64,000 bases of DNA from Tistrella mobilis KA081020-065 (GTDB lineage Bacteria > Pseudomonadota > Alphaproteobacteria > Tistrellales > Tistrellaceae), in assembly GCF_000264455.2 (NCBI RefSeq), contig NC_017956.1, positions 2,091,501 to 2,155,500 of the forward strand, read 5' to 3'. A program made the translations under genes and the position numbers. Below the pieces are notes generated by a model that did not search any database, was not told the DNA's origin, and worked only from the letters and a program-made list of their open reading frames with translations. Positions 55,705 to 64,000 of this stretch are shown one piece after another. The stretch's first letter is position 1; the number at the start of each line of letters is the position of its first letter.

Positions 55705-56711
55705 GCGACATGGCGATCCGCCGGGTGACCTGGATCCTGCTGATTGTCCTGCCCCTGATCGTGGGCTGGGTCTCGCTCGGTTATGGCCCGTCGGGTTGGA
55801 TCGCCCCCGATCCGCGGGTGCTGCTCGGCGTCGATGCCCCCTCCACCGCCTCCGAAATCGTGATGCTGGAGCTGCGCCTGCCGCGCACCCTGATCGCGAT
55901 GATGATCGGCGCGGTGCTGGGCGCCTGCGGGGCCGCACTTCAGGGCCTGACCCGCAACCCGCTGGCAGAGCCCTCCACCCTCGGCGCCTCGTCGACCGCG
56001 GCGCTGGGCGCCGTGACCGCGATCTATTTCGGCCATGCCGGCGTCCTTGACGGCCCGGCACCGGCTGCAGCCGGTCTTGCCGGCGCCGCCATCGGCCTGG
56101 CACTGGTGCTGGCGCTCGGCCGCGGCGGCGGGCTGTCGCTGATCCTGGCGGGCGTGGGCGTCGGCGCCCTCGCCACCGCCTTCGTCTCGCTTGCCCTCAC
56201 TTTCGCCCCCAGCCCCTATGCGACGCTGGAAATGGTCGACTGGCTGATCGGATCGGTTGCCGATCGCACGCTTGCCGATGCCGGACTGCTCGCACCCTTC
56301 GCGGCCGTCTCTCTGCTGCTGCTCACCGGCTGCGGCGCCGGGCTCGATGCCCTGGGGCTGGGAGAGCGCACCGCCCGTTCGATGGGCGTGCGCCTTGGCC
56401 GGCTGCGCCTGCAGGTGGTGGCGGCGACCGCGATCGGGGTCGGATCGGCCACCGCCGTTGCCGGCGGCATCGGCTTCGTCGGACTGATCGTGCCCCATGC
56501 CCTCAGGCCCTTCGTCGGCCATCGCCCCGGCCGGCTGGTGCCGGCAAGCATGGCGGGCGGCGCGGTCCTGCTGCCGCTGGCCGATCTTGCCGGCCGGCTG
56601 ATCGGCGACGGCACCGAAATCCGCGTCGGCGTCGCCACCGCGCTGATCGGCGCACCGGTCTTCCTGCACATCCTGCTGACCCGGGCACGGGTGGAGCGTG
56701 GCTCATGGTGA
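55701..56711 (+). CDS. FecCD/BtuC-family ABC transporter permease
   Basis: 336 aa, ten predicted membrane helices, the length of BtuC-type permeases. Hallmarks are RLPRTLIAMMIGAVLGACGAALQG (N-terminal), NPLAEPSTLG, and GFVGLIVPHALRPFVGHRPG (coupling loop that contacts the ATPase). A GTG start overlaps the upstream stop by 4 bases; the next gene starts inside the last codons. It forms the channel of the importer at 54784-57493. Confidence 0.94.
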   Translation: MSDMAIRRVTWILLIVLPLIVGWVSLGYGPSGWIAPDPRVLLGVDAPSTASEIVMLELRLPRTLIAMMIGAVLGACGAALQGLTRNPLAEPSTLGASSTAALGAVTAIYFGHAGVLDGPAPAAAGLAGAAIGLALVLALGRGGGLSLILAGVGVGALATAFVSLALTFAPSPYATLEMVDWLIGSVADRTLADAGLLAPFAAVSLLLLTGCGAGLDALGLGERTARSMGVRLGRLRLQVVAATAIGVGSATAVAGGIGFVGLIVPHALRPFVGHRPGRLVPASMAGGAVLLPLADLAGRLIGDGTEIRVGVATALIGAPVFLHILLTRARVERGSW

Positions 56712-57493
56712 GTGCCATGCCGACCCTCGACCTTGCGGATGTCCGCGCCGTGCTGGGCGATCGGACCATTCTGGACCGGGTTACCCTCACTTTGCCGGCC
56801 GGCGGCCTCATCGCCCTGGTCGGTCCGAACGGGGCCGGCAAATCGACCCTGCTCGCGATCCTGGCCGGGCTGCTTGCGCCGGCCACGGGCGAGGTCCGGC
56901 TGGACGACGAACCCCTCGCCCGTCTGGGCGACCGTGCCCGGGCGCGGGTGATGGGCTATCTGGAACAGCAGCCGGAATGCCATTGGCCGCTGAGCGTCGC
57001 AGCCCTCGCCCGGCTCGGCCGCCTGCCCCATCGCGGCGCCTTCGGCAGCCTGGATCCGCGCGCCGACGCAGCGGCGGTCGAAGCCGCGCTCGCCCGCACC
57101 GGCATGACCGGCTTTCGCGACCGGCGGATCGATCATCTGTCGGGCGGAGAGCGGATGCGCGCCCATCTCGCCCGCGTGCTCGCCGGCGAGCCGCGGGTCA
57201 TCCTTGCCGACGAGCCGCTGGCCGGGCTCGACCCGGCCCATCAGCTGGAGGTCATGGCGCTGCTGCGGGAGCTCGCGGCCCAGGGACGGGTCGTGGTGGT
57301 GGTTCTGCACGATCTGGCGCTTGCCGCCCGCTTCGCCGACCGGGCGATCCTGCTGGGCGAGGGGCGGGTCCTGGCCGATGGCCCGCCCGAGACGGCGCTC
57401 GACGATGCCGCCCTCGCCCGCGCCTATGGCGTTTCGGTCACGCGGGTGGAGATCGACGGCCGGCGGGTGCCGCTGCCGACCGCCCGCCTCTGA
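56705..57493 (+). CDS. FecE/BtuD-family ABC transporter ATP-binding protein
   Basis: 262 aa. Walker A GPNGAGKSTLL (about residues 41-51), Q-loop LEQQPECHW, signature LSGGERMRAHLARVLAG, Walker B VILADEPLAGLDPAH and the His switch VLHDLALAARFAD. It energises the permease of the same operon. Starts at ATG 56705, overlapping the permease by 7 bases. Converges on recJ, with a GC-rich inverted repeat in the 30-base gap. Confidence 0.94.
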   Translation: MVSAMPTLDLADVRAVLGDRTILDRVTLTLPAGGLIALVGPNGAGKSTLLAILAGLLAPATGEVRLDDEPLARLGDRARARVMGYLEQQPECHWPLSVAALARLGRLPHRGAFGSLDPRADAAAVEAALARTGMTGFRDRRIDHLSGGERMRAHLARVLAGEPRVILADEPLAGLDPAHQLEVMALLRELAAQGRVVVVVLHDLALAARFADRAILLGEGRVLADGPPETALDDAALARAYGVSVTRVEIDGRRVPLPTARL

Positions 57494-57523
57494 CGGCCAG
57501 AACGCCGCAACAGGCCGGCGGCG

Positions 57524-59314
57524 TCAGCGGGCGGCCGCCACGTCGTCGATGAACATCTGAACGTCGTCGCGGCCCTGCCAGCGATCGCGCCTGAGGCCGC
57601 CCGCCACATGCAAAGGCATACCGCGCGCCTGAAGCAGCGCGCTGCCGATGGCATTGTCGGCCGCACGGAAGGCCATGCCCTTCAGCCGCGAGCCATCCTC
57701 GGCGCCCATGATCACCCGGATATGCCCCTGGCCGACGACATCCGCCTTCAGGATCCGCACGCCCGACAACGCGAAGCGCGGCTGGGCATTGCCGGTCCCG
57801 AATGGGCCGATACGCTCCAGCACCGAGACCAGATCGGTGGTGGCCCCGCCGACCGCCAGCACGCCATCCAGGCCCAGCCGCGGGGCCGGCGGCTCGCCGC
57901 CGGTCTGGGCGACGATGCGTTCGGCCAGGAAGGCATGCAGATCGACCAGCTGCGCCACCTCGACCGTCAGCCCGGCCGCCATGGCATGGCCGCCGCCATT
58001 GACCAGCAGCCCGGCCTGACGCGCGGCCGTCACGGCGGACCCCAGATCAACGCCGGGTACAGATCGGCCGGAGCCCTTGCCGATGCCGGTGGTGCTATCG
58101 ACCGCGACCACGAAGACCGGGCGATGGAAGCGTTCCTTGATCCGCCCCGCGACGATGCCGATCACGCCCGGATGCCAGCCGTCGCCCGCGACCAGGATGA
58201 AGGGTGCATCGGCCTGGCGTTCGGCGGCCTCGAGCGCTTCGGCCTCGACCGCCGCCTCGATCTCGCGGCGTTCGGTGTTCAGCCGGTCGAGTTCCATGGC
58301 GATGCCGGTAGCCTCGTCGGGATCGTCGGTGCCGAGAAGGCGCGCGCCCAGATCGGCCTGACCGACACGGCCGCCGGCATTGATCCGGGGCCCCAGCACA
58401 TAGCCCAGATGATAGGCTTCGGGTGCCTCGTCCAGACGGGCGATGTCGGCCAGTCGCGCCAGCCCGGTGTTGCGGCGCCGGGCCAAGACCTTGATGCCCT
58501 GAGCGACGAAGGCCCGGTTGACACCGGTCAGCGGCACGACGTCGCAGACGGTGCCCAGCGCCACGAGATCCAGCAGTCCCATCAGATCGGGCGGCTTGAC
58601 GCCCAGTCTGTCATACACGCCGCCGTCACGCAGGGCCCGGTTGAGCCCCACCAGCAGCAGAAAGGCGACGCCCACCGCGGCCATCTGGCCATGGGGGCTG
58701 GTTTCGTCGAAACGGTTGGGATTGACCACGGCGAGGGCCGCTGGCAGTTCCGGCTCGCCGATATGATGATCGACGACCACCACATCGAGATGGGCGGCCC
58801 GTGCGGCCTCGAGGGCGGCGAATGCCGTGGTGCCGCAGTCGACCGTCACCACCACCCGCACGCCACGGGCGGCGAGCGCGGTCATGGCCGCGGCGTTGGG
58901 GCCATAGCCCTCGGTCATCCGGTCGGGAATATAGACCACCACCGGCACGCCGATCCCGCGCAGAAACCGGGTGACGAGTGCGGTGGAGGTGGCGCCGTCG
59001 ACATCGTAATCGCCGAAGACCGCGATCGGCTCACGCGCGGCGATCGCCGCAGCCAGACGATCGACGGCCCGGTCCATATCGCGCAGATGCGACGGATCGG
59101 GCAGTGCGACACGCAGGCTGGGGTTCAGGAAATCGTCGGCATCGTCCAGGCCGACCCCGCGCCCCGCCAGGACCCGCCCGACGATCTCGGGCAGGCCCAG
59201 GCGCTGGGCAAGGGCCAATCCCAGGCGCTGATCGGCGAGCCGCGTTTCCCAACGTCGTCCGCCAAGCGAGCGTTCGACGCCGAGAACCGCGGCATCACGG
59301 AGCAGAACGTCCAT
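57524..59314 (-). CDS. recJ: single-stranded-DNA-specific exonuclease RecJ
   Basis: 596 aa. RecJ degrades single-stranded DNA 5' to 3' in RecF-pathway recombination and mismatch repair. DHH phosphoesterase motifs are present: AVFGDYDVDGATSTALV (motif I), VDCGTTAF (II), VVVDHHIGE (III), and the DHHA1 domain with GKGSGRSVPGVDLGSAV and GGHAMAAGLTV; an OB fold follows. Fourth gene in the minus-strand run from the aminotransferase; it starts 52 bases after glpX, so co-transcription is likely. Confidence 0.97.
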   Translation of the reverse strand: MDVLLRDAAVLGVERSLGGRRWETRLADQRLGLALAQRLGLPEIVGRVLAGRGVGLDDADDFLNPSLRVALPDPSHLRDMDRAVDRLAAAIAAREPIAVFGDYDVDGATSTALVTRFLRGIGVPVVVYIPDRMTEGYGPNAAAMTALAARGVRVVVTVDCGTTAFAALEAARAAHLDVVVVDHHIGEPELPAALAVVNPNRFDETSPHGQMAAVGVAFLLLVGLNRALRDGGVYDRLGVKPPDLMGLLDLVALGTVCDVVPLTGVNRAFVAQGIKVLARRRNTGLARLADIARLDEAPEAYHLGYVLGPRINAGGRVGQADLGARLLGTDDPDEATGIAMELDRLNTERREIEAAVEAEALEAAERQADAPFILVAGDGWHPGVIGIVAGRIKERFHRPVFVVAVDSTTGIGKGSGRSVPGVDLGSAVTAARQAGLLVNGGGHAMAAGLTVEVAQLVDLHAFLAERIVAQTGGEPPAPRLGLDGVLAVGGATTDLVSVLERIGPFGTGNAQPRFALSGVRILKADVVGQGHIRVIMGAEDGSRLKGMAFRAADNAIGSALLQARGMPLHVAGGLRRDRWQGRDDVQMFIDDVAAAR

Positions 59315-59366
59315 GGGCAGGTTCGATACTCCGGAGAAGGAGGGTCGCTCGGAGAGAGCGGCCGGA

Positions 59367-60344
59367 TCAGTCGAAGGCGGTCTTGCGGCCGAAATTATGC
59401 TCGGCCGAGATCACCCGGACGGTGCCGGTCTTGGACCGCATGATCAGGCTCTGGGTCGACCAGTGGTTCACGCCCACGCGATGCACGCCGCGCAGCATCG
59501 AGCCGTCGGTGACACCGGTGGCCGAGAAGATCACATCGCCCGAGGCCAGATCCAGCAGGTTGTAGATCCGGTTGAGGTCGGTGATGCCCAGGCGATGGGC
59601 ACGGCCGCGCTCGTCGTCATTGCGGAACAGCAGCTTGCCCTGCATCTGGCCGCCGATGGCGCGCAGCGCCGCCGCCGCCAGCACGCCTTCCGGCGCACCG
59701 CCCGAACCCATATAGATGTCGATGCCGGTATCGGGACGCGCGGTCGCGATCACGCCGGCCACGTCACCATCGCCGATCAGCTGGATGCGCACACCCGCTT
59801 CGCGAACCTTGGCAATCAGTTCGGCATGGCGCGGACGGTTGAGGATGCAGGCGGTCAGGTCGGAAATCTCGACGCCCTTGGCCTTGGCCAGGCTCTTCAG
59901 ATTCTCTTCGACCGTGTTCTCGAGGCTCACCACACCCTCGGGCAGGCCGCCGCCGACGGCGATCTTGTCCATATAGACGTCGGGCGCGTTCAGGAACTTG
60001 CCCTCTTCGGCCATGGCCAGAACCGCAAGTGCGTTGGGGCCGCCGGTGGCGCAGATGGTGGTGCCTTCCAGCGGGTCAAGGGCGATATCGACCTTGGGCC
60101 CCTTGCCGGTGCCGACCTTCTCGCCGATGTACAGCATCGGGGCTTCGTCGCGCTCGCCCTCACCGATCACAACCGTGCCATCGATTTCGAGGCTGTTGAG
60201 CGCGCGGCGCATCGCGTCCACGGCGGCCTGATCGGCGGCCTTCTCGTCACCCTTGCCGATCATCTTGGCGCAGGCCAGCGCGGCGAATTCGGTGACACGC
60301 ACGGCCTCGAGGGCCAGGTTGCGATCCATGCTGTAAGTGATCAT
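59367..60344 (-). CDS. glpX: class II fructose-1,6-bisphosphatase
   Basis: 325 aa. GlpX removes the 1-phosphate of fructose 1,6-bisphosphate in gluconeogenesis with Mn2+. The metal residues are seen in IGKGDEKAADQAAVDAMR, VIGEGERDEAPML and IALDPLEGTT, and the substrate-binding IYMGSGGAPEGVLAAAAL is intact. In the same order (hom, glpX, recJ) it appears in many alphaproteobacteria. A terminator lies between hom and glpX (60551-60585), so glpX-recJ may also have an own promoter in 60345-60550. Confidence 0.96.
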   Translation of the reverse strand: MITYSMDRNLALEAVRVTEFAALACAKMIGKGDEKAADQAAVDAMRRALNSLEIDGTVVIGEGERDEAPMLYIGEKVGTGKGPKVDIALDPLEGTTICATGGPNALAVLAMAEEGKFLNAPDVYMDKIAVGGGLPEGVVSLENTVEENLKSLAKAKGVEISDLTACILNRPRHAELIAKVREAGVRIQLIGDGDVAGVIATARPDTGIDIYMGSGGAPEGVLAAAALRAIGGQMQGKLLFRNDDERGRAHRLGITDLNRIYNLLDLASGDVIFSATGVTDGSMLRGVHRVGVNHWSTQSLIMRSKTGTVRVISAEHNFGRKTAFD

Positions 60345-60550
60345 CGCTCTCGTCTTGTAGCCGTTCAGCGTCGGTCTGAAACCCGCGGGGGAAAATAACG
60401 CAACGACCGCCCGGAATCATCAAGGTTCCGGACAGCCAGATTGCGGCCGGGTCGCGCCGACGACGGATGTCATCCCACTCCGGCGATACCCTAAGCCCGA
60501 AGCGCCTCCGGCGCCAGAGGCTGAATCGGGGGATGGACACCCCGAAGATG

Positions 60551-60585
60551 GAAAACGGGCGGGACATGCAGCCTGTCCCACCCGT
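60551..60585 (-). terminator. intrinsic terminator of the aminotransferase-hom operon
   Basis: A 12-bp stem with one non-Watson-Crick pair (60555-60566 with 60574-60585) is followed on the minus strand by TTTT. It lies 20 bases after the hom stop. Confidence 0.75.
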
Positions 60586-60605
60586 TTCCTCGCTCGTCGC
60601 CTGGA

Positions 60606-61934
60606 TCAGAGGCTGTTTTCGATCCGGATCATCCGCGGCGGCTCGATCACCGCCGGCAGGGCGGCGATGGTGTCGAGCGCCCGGCGCAGCGCCGCCTCGG
60701 AGGTGGCATGGGTGGTCAGCACCACCGGCACCGCCTCCACCTCGCTGCGCCCGCGCTGGATCAGGCTTTCGAGCGAGACCTGCTCGGTGGCGAAGGCACG
60801 TGCCACATCGGCCAGAACCCCCGGCTGATCCAGCACCATCAGACGGATATAGAAGGCACCGACATGGGCATCGATCGGCGCCGCGGCCGGCGCACCCAGC
60901 GCCAGGGCCGGCACCGAGAAGGCTGGGCCTGCATGGCCGCGGGCAATGTCGATCAGATCGGCCACCACCGCCGAGGCCGTGGGGCCGCGGCCGGCACCGC
61001 GACCCTGGAACATCGTGCCGCCCACGGCATCGCCTTCGGCGACCACGGCGTTGAACACGCCTTCGACATGGGCGATCGGCGCCGACAGCGGCACCATGCA
61101 GGGATGCACCCGCTGTTCAAGCCCCTGCCCGGTCATCCGCGCCACCCCCAGCAGCTTGATCCGGAAGCCCAGCTCCTCGGCAAAGCGGATGTCGTCGATG
61201 GTGACGTGGCGGATGCCCTCGACATGGATCGCATCGATATCGGGCCGGCCACCGAAGGCCAGCGCCGCCAGGATCGCCAGCTTGTGGGCGGTGTCGATGC
61301 CGTCGACGTCGAAGGTCGGATCGGCCTCGGCATAGCCCAGCGCCTGGGCCTGGGCCAGCACGTCCGAGAAGTCGCGACCGGTGGTCCGCATCTCGGTCAG
61401 GATGTAGTTGCAGGTGCCGTTCAGGATGCCGTAGACCCGGCCGACCGCATTGCCGGCCAGACCTTCGCGCAGTGCCTTCAGGATCGGAATACCGCCGGCG
61501 ACCGCCGCCTCGAAGGCCAGCGCCAGACCGCTTTCCTCGGCGGCTGCCGCAAGCTCGGGGCCATGGGCTGCGATCATGGCCTTGTTGGCGGTCACGAAGG
61601 ACTTGCCGCCTGAGAAAGCGGCACGGGCAAGATCCAGCGCCGTCCCCTCTGCGCCGCCGATCAGTTCGACGACCACATCGACGTCATCGCGCCGGGCCAG
61701 TGCCACGGCGTCATCTTCCCAGCCCAGGCCTGCCAGATCGACGCCGCGATCCCGGCTGCGATCACGCGCCGAGACCGCGGTCACCTCGATCGGCCGTCCG
61801 GCACGGGCGGCGATCAGCGCCGCCTGGTTGCGCAGGATCTCGATGACCCCGACGCCCACGGTACCCAGGCCGGCCACACCCACGCGGAGCGGCACGGCAT
61901 GCCCGGAGGCGGCGGAGAGGGGACTGGCGTTCAT
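60606..61934 (-). CDS. hom: homoserine dehydrogenase
   Basis: 442 aa. Reduces aspartate semialdehyde to homoserine on the way to threonine and methionine. N-terminal Rossmann motif GLGTVGVGVIEIL; catalytic region GILNGTCNYILTEM and the EADPTFDVDGIDTAHKLAIL motif; a C-terminal ACT domain (VLDQPGVLADVARAFATEQV) for feedback by threonine. The start overlaps the aminotransferase stop by 4 bases (ATGA), so the two are translationally coupled. Confidence 0.97.
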   Translation of the reverse strand: MNASPLSAASGHAVPLRVGVAGLGTVGVGVIEILRNQAALIAARAGRPIEVTAVSARDRSRDRGVDLAGLGWEDDAVALARRDDVDVVVELIGGAEGTALDLARAAFSGGKSFVTANKAMIAAHGPELAAAAEESGLALAFEAAVAGGIPILKALREGLAGNAVGRVYGILNGTCNYILTEMRTTGRDFSDVLAQAQALGYAEADPTFDVDGIDTAHKLAILAALAFGGRPDIDAIHVEGIRHVTIDDIRFAEELGFRIKLLGVARMTGQGLEQRVHPCMVPLSAPIAHVEGVFNAVVAEGDAVGGTMFQGRGAGRGPTASAVVADLIDIARGHAGPAFSVPALALGAPAAAPIDAHVGAFYIRLMVLDQPGVLADVARAFATEQVSLESLIQRGRSEVEAVPVVLTTHATSEAALRRALDTIAALPAVIEPPRMIRIENSL

Positions 61935-63157
61935 CGGACTTCCTCGAGTGCTTCGGCAGGTTTCAGGGCCTGTTCTTCACGGTATTCCTTGAAGAACCGC
62001 TTGATGTTGCGCACCGCCTGACGGATGCGGTGCTTGTTCTCGACCATGGCGATGCGGACATAGCCGTCGCCATATTCACCGAAGCCGATGCCCGGAGACA
62101 CCGCGACATCGGCGCGGGCGAGCAGCAGCTTGGAGAATTCGAGCGAGCCCAGATGCTTGAACTCGTCGGGGATCGGCGCCCAGCAGAACATCGAAGCCTT
62201 CGGCGTCGGCACCGGCCAGCCGATGCCGTGCAGGCCTTCGACCAGCACGTCGCGACGCTCGCGATAGAGCGTCCGCATCTCCTCGACGCAGTCCTGCGGA
62301 CCGTTCAGCGCCGCGGCACCCGCCACCTGAACCGGGGTGAACTGGCCATAGTCGAGATAGGACTTGATCTTGGCCAGCGCCTGGATGAGACGCCGGTTGC
62401 CGGCGGCAAAGCCCACGCGCCAGCCGGCCATGTTGTAGGTCTTGCTGAGGCTGGTGAACTCCACCGCCAGATCGCGCGCGCCCGGCACCGACAGGATCGA
62501 GGGCGGCGGCACGCCGTCGAAATAGACCTCGGCATAGGCGAGGTCCGAAAGGATGTACATCTCGTGGCGGCGGGCGAAGGCGACCAGCTTTTCATACTGG
62601 GCGACGTCGATCACCTCGGAGGTCGGGTTGCCCGGATAGTTCAGCACCATGGCCACCGGCTTGGGCGAGGTGTGGCGCACGGCATATTCCAGCTCGGCCA
62701 GGAAATCATAGCCGGGGCCATGGGGCACATGGCGGATATTGGCGCCGGCGATCACGAAGCCGTAGGGATGGATCGGATAGCTCGGATTGGGGACCAGGAT
62801 CACGTCGCCCGGCGTGGTGATCGCCGAGGCGAGATTGGCGAGCCCCTCTTTCGAGCCGATGGTCACCACCACCTCGGTCTCGGGGTCGATCTCCACCCCG
62901 AAGCGGCGGCGGTAATAGCTCGACGCCGCCCGGCGGAGGCCCGGAATGCCGCGCGACTGGGAATAGCGATGCGTCTTCGGATCGCGCACTGCCTCGACCA
63001 GCTTGTCGACGATATGGGCCGGCGTCGGGGTGTCGGGATTGCCCATGCCGAGATCGATGATGTCACGGCCGGCTGCGCGCAGCCGGGCCTTCATCTGGTT
63101 GACTTCGGCGAAGACATACGGCGGCAGCCGCCGGATCCGCGCGAATTCGTCTGCCAT
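61931..63157 (-). CDS. alaC: class I PLP aminotransferase (AlaC/LL-DAP aminotransferase-like)
   Basis: 408 aa from the ATG at 63157 (MADEFARIRRLPPYVFAEVN); the open frame is 196 codons longer but the N-terminus is unlikely. The PLP lysine is K239 (SLSKTYNMAGW), with DLGMGNPDTPTP and NYPGNPTSEV. It is close to E. coli AlaC (glutamate-pyruvate transaminase) and to the hom-linked aminotransferases of alphaproteobacteria, which are often annotated as LL-diaminopimelate aminotransferase. The reaction (alanine, or another amino acid, from 2-oxoglutarate/glutamate) is not settled from sequence. First gene of the minus-strand operon. Confidence 0.9.
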   Translation of the reverse strand: MADEFARIRRLPPYVFAEVNQMKARLRAAGRDIIDLGMGNPDTPTPAHIVDKLVEAVRDPKTHRYSQSRGIPGLRRAASSYYRRRFGVEIDPETEVVVTIGSKEGLANLASAITTPGDVILVPNPSYPIHPYGFVIAGANIRHVPHGPGYDFLAELEYAVRHTSPKPVAMVLNYPGNPTSEVIDVAQYEKLVAFARRHEMYILSDLAYAEVYFDGVPPPSILSVPGARDLAVEFTSLSKTYNMAGWRVGFAAGNRRLIQALAKIKSYLDYGQFTPVQVAGAAALNGPQDCVEEMRTLYRERRDVLVEGLHGIGWPVPTPKASMFCWAPIPDEFKHLGSLEFSKLLLARADVAVSPGIGFGEYGDGYVRIAMVENKHRIRQAVRNIKRFFKEYREEQALKPAEALEEVR

Positions 63158-63329
63158 GGGACCACTTCCCGTCGATCGTCTCGCAGCTTGGAGACCAGGT
63201 GAAGCAGGTGGCGGAACTTCCGTCGCCCGCAAGGGAGGTTCGAACGTCTCCGGGCGCGGGATGCGTCGGCGCCGGGGCGCCGCCCCCGCACGGCGCCCGT
63301 CGTCCGCTACAGGGGAAAATTTTCGCTTT

Positions 63330-63986
63330 TTAGCGGATGCCCCCGGTGGGTGCGATGAAAATTTCAAAATCCGGGGCCATCGAGCCTGCCGGCGCCTGGA
63401 TCCGCGCGATCCGGGTGGCGGGCGCCCCCATCTCGGCGAGACGACGGGATGCGGCCTCCAGCCGCGCGGTGGCCAGCGCCGTTCCCTGATCGGTTCCGGC
63501 GACGAGCGCCAGGCTTTCGTCCCGGGCTGCGGCGATGCGCCAGGCGGCGCGCAGTTCGGCCGCCGCGGCATCATCGATCGCGGCGCTACCAGGGGCGAAA
63601 CCGATCCGGCCCACCGAAAGCCCGGGCCGCGGCGCCTCGGGGCGGTTCGCCACCGCAGCAGCGGCGGCGGCAGCCTCGGCGATCGCCTGGCCGGCACGGG
63701 CCTGGTCACTCGCCAGGTCCTGGCGGATTTCGGTCCGTTCGGCAAGCGGGGTCACCGGCGGTGCCTTGGCCGGCACCGAATTCAGGGTCGGGAACGGCGC
63801 CGCCGCAAATTCCGCGCGGGCAGCCCGGATATCGGGATCGGTGCCGGCGCCGGGCCCTTCGGCACAGGCGCCGAGGGCGAGCGCGAACACGACGGCCACG
63901 GCCATGCCGCCGCCCGCGCGTCCCGCGAAATTCCGTCGCATCCCCACCGAGGCAGCGTTGAGCCCCGCCGCCTGCACCCGTATCAT
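63330..63986 (-). CDS. OmpA-like domain lipoprotein
   Basis: 218 aa from the ATG at 63986 (GAGG 8 bases upstream). The signal region (GGGMAVAVVFALALGAC) ends in a lipobox, so the protein is probably an outer-membrane lipoprotein. Residues 60-130 are Ala-rich (QAIAEAAAAAAAVANRPEAP), then an OmpA-like domain with VGRIGFAPGSAAIDDAAAAEL (the conserved FxxxSxxL region), a TARLEAASRRLAEMG segment and a C-terminal beta strand. The motif that binds peptidoglycan (NxxLSxxRAxxV) is degenerate here. Role unclear; cell-envelope anchoring is likely. A few in-frame codons with a GTG exist further 5'. Confidence 0.7.
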   Translation of the reverse strand: MIRVQAAGLNAASVGMRRNFAGRAGGGMAVAVVFALALGACAEGPGAGTDPDIRAARAEFAAAPFPTLNSVPAKAPPVTPLAERTEIRQDLASDQARAGQAIAEAAAAAAAVANRPEAPRPGLSVGRIGFAPGSAAIDDAAAAELRAAWRIAAARDESLALVAGTDQGTALATARLEAASRRLAEMGAPATRIARIQAPAGSMAPDFEIFIAPTGGIR

Positions 63987-64000
63987 GGCCTTCACCTCGA

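Overview
The window is GC-rich, gene-dense chromosomal DNA from an alphaproteobacterium. The evidence is the GAAC-N7-GAAC LexA box before an imuA-imuB-dnaE2 cassette, a PopZ-family protein beside tolC/pcm/valS, the order aminotransferase-hom-glpX-recJ, and the amino-acid make-up of the proteins. A Rhodospirillales-type genus such as Tistrella would fit, but that is a guess from memory. No phage, insertion sequence, CRISPR array or rRNA was seen. Most of the window looks like core genome with a few accessory blocks.

Layout. 1-3200 (-): membrane PQQ dehydrogenase followed by a cation-diffusion facilitator cut by the window edge. 3281-6754 (+): de novo NAD operon nadA-nadB-nadC, with a palindromic operator in its leader. 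6862-7964 (+): PAS/HD-GYP gene broken by two nearby frameshifts. 8118-9939: SMP-30/gluconolactonase-like protein converging on a TauE/SafE permease. 10036-15857 (-): pcm, tolC, popZ, valS. 16056-16560 (+): tRNA-Cys and tRNA-Asn with a promoter and terminator. 16918-19078: acyl-CoA synthetase converging on an SCP2 protein.

19386-34726 is the main accessory block. A compact pilus/type II secretion-like locus (GspE ATPase, GspF platform protein, PilM/N/O-P-like assembly proteins, secretin, prepilin) runs on the + strand. A second prepilin diverges from its 5' end. Large histidine kinases flank it on both sides. No prepilin peptidase, no obvious major pilin and no separate retraction ATPase are present, so the locus must borrow parts or be a specialised variant.

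35009-44211: an EF-G paralogue with a non-canonical GTPase site, divergent from the SOS mutasome cassette imuA-imuB-dnaE2. 44464-46974: a PmtA-like methyltransferase converging on a third histidine kinase. 47173-52009 (-): prkA-yeaH-spoVR stress module. 52438-54149 (-): slyX, a frameshifted GNAT acetyltransferase and a membrane-anchored coiled-coil protein. 54485-54559 (-): tRNA-Glu with promoter and terminator. 54784-57493 (+): Fe-siderophore/cobalamin-type ABC importer. 57524-63157 (-): aminotransferase, hom, glpX, recJ. 63330-63986 (-): an OmpA-like lipoprotein.

Both broken genes (HD-GYP and GNAT) have a break in or next to a short G/C run. Assembly error should be excluded before calling either a pseudogene. 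Several start codons differ from the longest open frame; the reasons are given in each entry.
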